64,000 bases of DNA from Puccinellia tenuiflora. Its lineage: Eukaryota; Streptophyta; Magnoliopsida; Poales; Poaceae. How positions within the stretch are numbered: position 1 is the stretch's first letter; every line of letters starts with the position of its first letter. Both the position numbers and the translations under genes were made by a program. This document shows, piece after piece, positions 58,326 through 64,000 of this stretch. The DNA lies in NCBI GenBank assembly GCA_012064385.1, contig QRDG01001825.1:124001-188000 (forward strand), written 5' to 3'. Below the pieces are notes generated by a model. The model was not told the origin of the DNA, did no database searches, and was given only the letters and a program-made list of their open reading frames with translations.

Positions 58326-58590
58326 GTAGCGCTCGAAGGAAACACACGATCCGTGTGCTTCTGATCCAACGGCTCACAAGCGCTCTAAAGAAACACACGA
58401 TCCGTGTGCTTCCAATCAAACGGCTCACAAGCGTTCGAAGGAAACACACGATCCATGTGCTTCTGATCCAACGGCTCACAAGCGCTCGAAGGAAACACAC
58501 GATCCATGTGCTTCTGATCCAACGGCTCACAAGCGCTCGAAGGAAAAACACGATCCGTGTGCTTCTTCCACCGCTTCCCGCCCGACTTGG
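58325..58590 (+). repeat. 51-bp minisatellite, five units
   Basis: ggctcacaag recurs at 58371, 58422, 58473 and 58524, exactly 51 bp apart. Units contain cacacgatccgtgtg. The array ends in gtgcttcttccaccgcttcc, the same border as the array in the other CACTA at 26690. Confidence 0.92.
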
Positions 58591-59030
58591 GACGCCTTCT
58601 TCATCAATCGGCGTGAGAGGGCGCTCGCCAGATATTGAATTTATAAGTTTAATTAATGACTTAATGGAGTTCAAATTCCAAATTTCGTAATTAAATGAAT
58701 TCACCTATAATCTCAAAAAAAATTAATTTGTCATAATAGATAGATTACATTTTTATCAACAATTTGATATTTTAATTGCATTTTTCTGATAAACATATGA
58801 AAAGATATTGAATTTATAAGTTTAATGACTTAATTAAGTTCAAATTCCAAAAAATTTAATTAAATGAATTCACCTCTAATCTCAAACAAAAATGGATTTG
58901 TAATAAATATATAGATTACATTTTTATGAACAATTTGATATATTATTTGCATTTTTCTGATAAACAGATCAAAAGATATTGAATTTATAAGTTTATTACA
59001 ATTTTAAAAACTTAATTTCCAAAAGGTCTT
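58591..59030. repeat. AT-rich triplicated segment
   Basis: The piece agatattgaatttataagtt and what follows (ttcaaattccaaa, aattcacctvtaatctca with variation, then tttttctgataaaca) recurs at about 58630, 58803 and 58974, spacing about 172 bp. No gene. Confidence 0.65.
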
Positions 59031-59235
59031 TAGGTCCGGTTCATATTACCAACCGGGACTAAAGGGTATTTTGGCGCGCGCCTTTTCGGTGCCGCCGAAA
59101 ATGACCTTTAGGTCCGGTTGGTACCCCCAACCGGGACTAAAGGGTAGGCCTATAGTCCCGGTTGGTGCCTCCAACCGGGCCTAAAGACCCTTTGGTCCCG
59201 GTTGGGGGTACCAACCGGACCTAAAGGCCTCTAGT
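59030..59235. repeat. Internal block of the subterminal motif before the second gene
   Basis: At least eight copies of gtcccggttgg or ccaaccgggactaaa and close variants, in opposed pairs, directly upstream of a C-rich region. Confidence 0.8.
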
Positions 59236-59319
59236 AGTCACGCCGGAGCCTCTCTTCCCCCCCAACTTCTCTCATTCTCGCTAAGGACCGGAGCGCGGAA
59301 AACCCGATCGAGCACCGAA

Positions 59320-59660
59320 ATTTCCCGTGCCGCCGTCCGCCGTCCGCCGTACGCGCCGCCCTCCGCCACCCGCTCCTCCGGCCGCGCCTCCTCCGCCACG
59401 CGTGAGCCTCCTCCGTCGGCCGCTCCGCTCCTCGGCCGGCCTCCTCCCCCGACCGCTCCTCCGGCCTCGCCTCCTCCGTCGGCCTCCACGCGCCACCGCC
59501 GGGCCGTCGGACACTCCTCCTCCGCCTCCCAGCTCGGTCACCGACGCTCCTCCTCCGCCTCCCTGCCCGGTCGCCGGCGCTCCTCCTCCGCCTCCCTGCT
59601 CGGTCACCGACGCTCCTCCTCCGCCTTCCTGCCCGGTAGCCGCGGCCGGTCCTCCTCTGC
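59320..59660 (+). promoter_or_regulatory. C-rich leader with tandem repeats
   Basis: Repeats of about 45 bp (gacgctcctcctccgcctcc, then ctgcccggtc) at 59500-59645, followed by a gcaggtaagt donor near 59659-59668. Probably the promoter and first untranslated exon of the second gene. The proline-rich frame 59327-59728 is compositional. Confidence 0.45.
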
Positions 59661-59668
59661 AGGTAAGT

Positions 59669-60669
59669 CGCCTCTTACCCGAAATTTCTAGCAGAAATTT
59701 TGTTACTGTTAGGGTTAGTGTTAGCTAGGTTTAGGAAATTTCTTGCAGAAATTTAGTTAGTGTCAGTGTTAGGGTTAGGAAATTTAGAATCAGATTTAAA
59801 ATGCAAAATAAAAATGAGATTTAGAATTCAGATTTGGACAGATTTAGGTTGATTTAGAATTTAGATTTTAGGTAGATTTTTGAAATTATATTTTGGTAGA
59901 TTTTTTGACAGAAATTCTAATTAGAAATTAGGGTTAGTTTTGAAATTTAGGGTTAGTTAAAATAATGGGGAAGAGTGGCAAAAATAAAATGGTCTTTCTC
60001 TGTTTTGTTAGGCCGAATAGGATGGAATAGGCAGCTAGCAATAAAATTTGTATGATAAATATTTATTTATGATAAATATTTACTTAGGCTTCATATTTAT
60101 TTATGATTTTAGGCTTCATATTTGTATAAATAAATATTTATCCAAAATCCAATAATTTTAGGCTTCAAATTTATTTGTATGATAGAATTGGATTTGATAC
60201 AGTTATTTATTTATTTATTTATTTACGATAGAATTGGATTTGATACAGTTTTGTATGAATTGATGGAATTGATAGAATTATTTGTATGAATTGATGGAAT
60301 TGATAGAATTATTTGTATGAACTGATAGAATTGTATACTCGAATGTTTTTAATCGGTGCACCGTGTAATTGGAGCTGTGTACAATTTTGCTCAAGTGATG
60401 TTCATGTGAAGTACAATGATATCGAAATGTGTAGTTAGTTAATGATTCCTATTTCGTAGGTGTCATAGTATTACTACAATTCAATTTTGTTCAGTTTAAG
60501 ACAAGATCAAATGCTGAATTATTTGTCATATATATCACCATGACGACGCTTAGAAACAACGGGCGCAGCAACGCGCGCCTTTCCTTCTAGTACCATTCTA
60601 TCCCTACAAATTTTCTGAACGACACGGCAGAGACGGCTCCGAAAATAACTTTCGTATTTTGCAGAAACT
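59669..60669. other. Probable long leader intron
   Basis: AT-rich, with repeated gttagggttag, tttagaatt and gaattgatagaattatttgt segments. It lies between a gtaagt donor and an acceptor-like tgcag just before the ATG at 60670. Confidence 0.4.
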
Positions 60670-63600
60670 ATGGAACCACACGGCAGAGACGAAAATGAGG
60701 ACAATATCCTCGAGGATATGATCCGCGGCGAGAATGTCGCAAGTCACTTTCTGAATGACTCCGGTGAGGGGGATGAGTCTCTCAACCGAGGAGACGGCGT
60801 CTCCGACGCCTGGGAAGAGGCCGAACTCGGCGTCTCCAATGAGGGAGAAGCCGACAAGGCAGAAGCCGGCGGCTCCGGTGCAACATTGATTAATACAAAC
60901 TCCGACGAGGTGCATATATATTTATATTAATTAATTTAGCCTCTGTTGTCTATATACACATATTAACGGTCTTTCTTCTTTTAGCCATCCAGATTGAGCA
61001 AATCCTCTGTGAGGACGAAACGAGGCCCAAGCAAAAAGTTGGAGGACCATCTCCGGTACAGGATCGAAGAAGTCGCTGCAGACGGCGAACCCATTGCTCC
61101 AATTGATGTTAGAAAAAACTTTGTGAAGCAATGCGGTGTTGTTGTTAGGGACTATGTCCCGATCACCATCCGAGAATGGAATAAGCCAAGGGATCCTGAA
61201 GTTAGCTGGCTCGGCCCCGTATGCAAAAAACGCTTTTTTTGAAAAGGTCATGGTTAATTTCACCTTGCCGTTTCCAGAGGTGGATCCAGAGGAGGGGGAG
61301 CCAGATGAGGAGGAGATGGCTGCCCAAAAAAATCTCTAGAAGATAAAGTCGAGGCGTGGGCTCTTAAGAAGATGGCCGAGCTATTCAACAAATTTAAGAA
61401 AAGATTGTACACCGACTTTATCTTGAAAGATAAAACTCCGGATTTCGATCACGGGTATGAGAAGATAAGAGAGTACTGGGAAGATTTTGTGGCGTACAAG
61501 AAATCGGACGAAGCTCAGTTAAAGTCTGCAATAAATAAGGCAAATGCTGCTAAAAAGAAGTACCACCATACTATGGGGCATGGTGGCTACGCCTTTTCCA
61601 TGCCTAAGTGGGAAAAACTTGAGGCCGAACTGATGGCTAAAGGGATCGTTCCAGAGCCTATAAAAGAACGATGGATCGAATGGTCAAGAAATTGGTATTA
61701 CGGGCATGGGGGCACATTGGACGCAGAAGGGAAGTGCATATATAACAGAAGACACAAGGATAATCCCCTACTACCCATCGAAGACATTAGGAAAGCAGTA
61801 AAGGATGTTGAAGAGGGACGATTCCATCCCGATAGAGAGGATGTCGAGCTTGCACGCACCCCTGGTAATAAAGAACAGGAAGGACGAACACGAGGCACCT
61901 CAGGCTCCAAGCCGTGGGCACATGGGTTTCCCGAGGAAAGGAAAAAAATTCCCGATAGAAGTCATCTGAGGAGAAAGGAAAGGGAGGCAAGGGAAGCAAG
62001 CGCTGCTGCAGACCGGCTGCGTCATATAGAAGAAACAATGAAGCGGCAGCGGGATCAAATTGACCGACTTAGCCAGCAAGGCACTGCCGACCTATCTCAG
62101 CAGCACGTTGTTGAAGCTGCAGTCGATGCTACCGACCCATCGAATCAGAAAAGCAGCGTGGCTTCGAGCATGCTCCTGGCTGGTGATGATGATGCACTGA
62201 CGACGGATCCTCTTTGTCGCTACCCAGTGGATGATATCACGGAGAGCACATCTTGTGAGCTACATGTGAAAGTGTTCAACTTAACCATGAAGGTGGCGGT
62301 CGGCTATGTCGTACCAATTGGACCTACACGAACTTTCCATTGCTCCCTAGTTCCTCATGGCTACGCTGTTGTCGGGGTGGATGAAGTTAGTAAAGGATTT
62401 GAGGAGCTGAAGCTAGAACACCCTGCAGGTGAAGATGGGGAGGTGGTTGAACTTGGAGAAGCCAGAAAAAGGACAATTCTATGGCCAAAGGAATTCATCG
62501 TGCTTCCACCGCAGCTGCCTCAGGCGCCGTCTCCGCCGCCTCACCAGTCTCCATTGCAACAGTCCTCTTCGCCGCCGCCGCCTCACCAGTCTCCAGAGCA
62601 GCCGTCTCCGCCGCCTCAGTCTCCAGCACAGCCGTCTCCGGTGCCGCATAAGTCGTCTCTGGCGCCGCGTGTGGGTACTCTGGGGTTCGATAAAAACCGA
62701 TCACCGAAAGGTAAGAGGTCACCCCTCCCAAAAGTACCTCACAAGAATCTTGCCAAAAGACCTTACGACCGTACACCGGAGGAAAATGCGGTGTACGTAA
62801 AGGCCGAATGCGACGCGTGGTTTGCTAATTTGAAGAAGCCGAAAGAGCCAGAGTTCCCCTCCACCCCACAAGAACATGCCGATGTCGTGAAAATGCTGAA
62901 GAATATGGCCCAACCCCCGCCAAAGCTGACACCAGACTATGAGCGCTCTATTCGCAAGTCGGTTGAGGCAAAAAAGCAGCGGTCGAAGAGTAGTAGTGCA
63001 AGCCGGAAATCAGTTCCCCAGCTCGGAGAACAGAAAAAACAATCGTGCCCCCCGCTCAAAGTGTCTTCCAATACCGAGGTGGGGTCGAGCAGACGTGCGG
63101 TCGGCATCGATCCTGATTTTGTTGCACTGTACGGAGAAGCAGCCTCTGCTCAGGGCATGTCTATTCCTCAGTACTTAGACCAATTACAATTCCACGAAGA
63201 AATAGTTACAAAATACAAATACCGGCACGGGCATCCTCTCGTCAAACCTGAGTTAGTCAACGATCTACCAAAAAAAAATGCGAAGATTGCATAAGTGGTA
63301 CATGCGAGCCTGAAAGGAAGGGGGAAACTGGATCCACGCGGGATATACAAACGAGCATTACAGGCATGGAGATGGCGTGGTAATGATTGAATTTTGTGAA
63401 TTATTTCAGTTATACCAACAAGAGGCCCTTGACAAAGCTATCATCAGCGCCTGTTGTCTGTAAGTATTATTTCTATAGTTAAGTCTCTAGCTAGCTCACC
63501 TTGTTCATTGCATGTATAATCTTACTCATCACTATATTAATTTTACAGAATGAAGATTCTCCAATGCAAAAGAGGACAAATCTATGACATTGGGTTCATT

Positions 63601-63912
63601 GACCCAAATTTCGTTCATGAAAAAAGTCTCACAGATTTTTGCATCGACACAGAGAATAACTTGGTAAGGGCATTAAGGTTTTCCGAAATCAAAAGAGAAA
63701 TACTATTTCCTTACAACTTCAAGTGAGTGTTACTGTCTTCTACACATTCTATTTCGCTTTCTCGATGTTAAGTGTATAATTGATGACTTATGTGTGCGCA
63801 GCTTTCATTTTATTCTGCTAATCATTATACATTACAAAGGAGTAGTACAAGTCATGGACTCGTTACGTAAACCCCTTGAGAATTGGGCGGACATGCAGGA
63901 ATGCCTTCAGAG
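60670..63912 (+). pseudogene. Second CACTA gene with Ulp1-like protease domain, partial
   Basis: ATG at 60670. Exon 1 is 60670-60909, then exon 2 starts at 60985 and contains the long frame 61372-63294, continuing to about 63459. Further exons are 63549-63722 and 63802-63912, all with GT-AG borders. The N-terminal part resembles the plant CACTA gene-2 type (DHLRYRIEE, NWYYGHGGT). The middle has a DUF8039-like part, a Pro/Ser/Gln-rich linker and Lys-rich segments. The last exons (YDIGFIDPNFVHE, NFHFILLIIIHYKG, VMDSLRKPLENWADM) look like the start of a Ulp1/C48 cysteine protease domain with the His and Asp of the catalytic set; the Cys would lie beyond the window. Frame changes occur at A/T runs near 61235, 61325 and 63271, and TGA at 63311-63313. 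Confidence 0.72.
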
Positions 63913-64000
63913 GTAATTTCAATCATTATGGCACTATATCGACAACTTTCCGTTCATTTACTGATAGCAAGTAATTAATATATAACTCATTTATTCATTT
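63913..64000. other. Intron start of the Ulp1-like gene
   Basis: Begins gtaattt after the exon ending in CLQR and runs off the window. Confidence 0.4.

Larger units (their letters stand above)
53646..64000 (+). mobile_element. Large CACTA element, right end outside the window
   Basis: Starts CACTAGTGGAAAAATGG, followed by a G-run and then many copies of the subterminal motif TAGTCCCGGTT with its complement AACCGGGACTA. It holds a TNP2 gene, a 51-bp minisatellite, internal blocks of the motif, and a second gene that runs off the window. No right terminal repeat is seen up to 64000. Confidence 0.85.

Noticed and set aside
59238..59728. Proline- or glycine-rich frames over the right-hand C-rich region
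   Set aside because: Composition-driven; a splice donor and the position before the second CACTA gene favour an untranslated leader.

Overview
The window looks like repeat-rich genomic DNA of a grass, most likely Pooideae/Triticeae-like. The reasons are a BARE/Angela-type Copia LTR, a Tat-lineage Gypsy element with an antisense gene, several CACTA (En/Spm) transposons with family-specific subterminal motifs, and small intronless PR-5 genes. I see no bacterial gene organisation. Only one ordinary host gene is clearly intact: a 229-residue thaumatin-like protein at 50822-51511. Layout, left third: 1-1725 is the remnant of an Athila-like Gypsy element on the minus strand, with two copies of its primer-binding region. 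A Copia element starts at 1726 (LTR 1726-3408) and is decayed (gag, integrase and RT all broken). It is cut at 8269 by a young 12.9-kb Tat-type Gypsy element (8270-21164; its 410-bp LTRs differ by two substitutions and one indel). That element carries gag-protease, RT, two RNase H domains, integrase, a 111-bp tandem array, and on the opposite strand a six-exon gene whose splice phases all agree (19855 to 17205), plus a further two-exon antisense reading frame. Its right flank is a different Copia fragment and there is no target-site duplication, so the locus has been rearranged. Middle: a 13.4-kb CACTA element (24831-38209, target duplication cat) holds a 352-bp tandem array, a small accessory ORF, a TNP2 transposase gene with introns and two internal stops, and a spliced second transposase gene. 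A possible solo LTR (38850-40049) and an AT-rich array of units of about 650 bp (40170-42640) follow. Right third: a thaumatin-like cluster (42.8-52.5 kb) holds one chimeric, truncated copy (43378), one intact copy (50822), and several copies of the same promoter, one of which has lost its coding region. Between the two copies lies a 3.5-kb non-autonomous CACTA (45310-48852) that has captured exons of the ribosomal protein L11 (uL5) gene. From 53646 to the window end runs another large CACTA family member with a broken TNP2 gene and a second gene ending in a Ulp1-like protease domain. Working together: the two big CACTA elements use unrelated subterminal motifs (TTTGCCGTGCG versus TAGTCCCGGTT) but show the same layout. 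Blocks of each element's own motif lie not only at the ends but also internally, just upstream of a C-rich leader or next to a shared 51-bp minisatellite. This suggests that transposase-binding-type repeats double as internal promoter regions. All calls come from reading the sequence and translations; no database search was possible.
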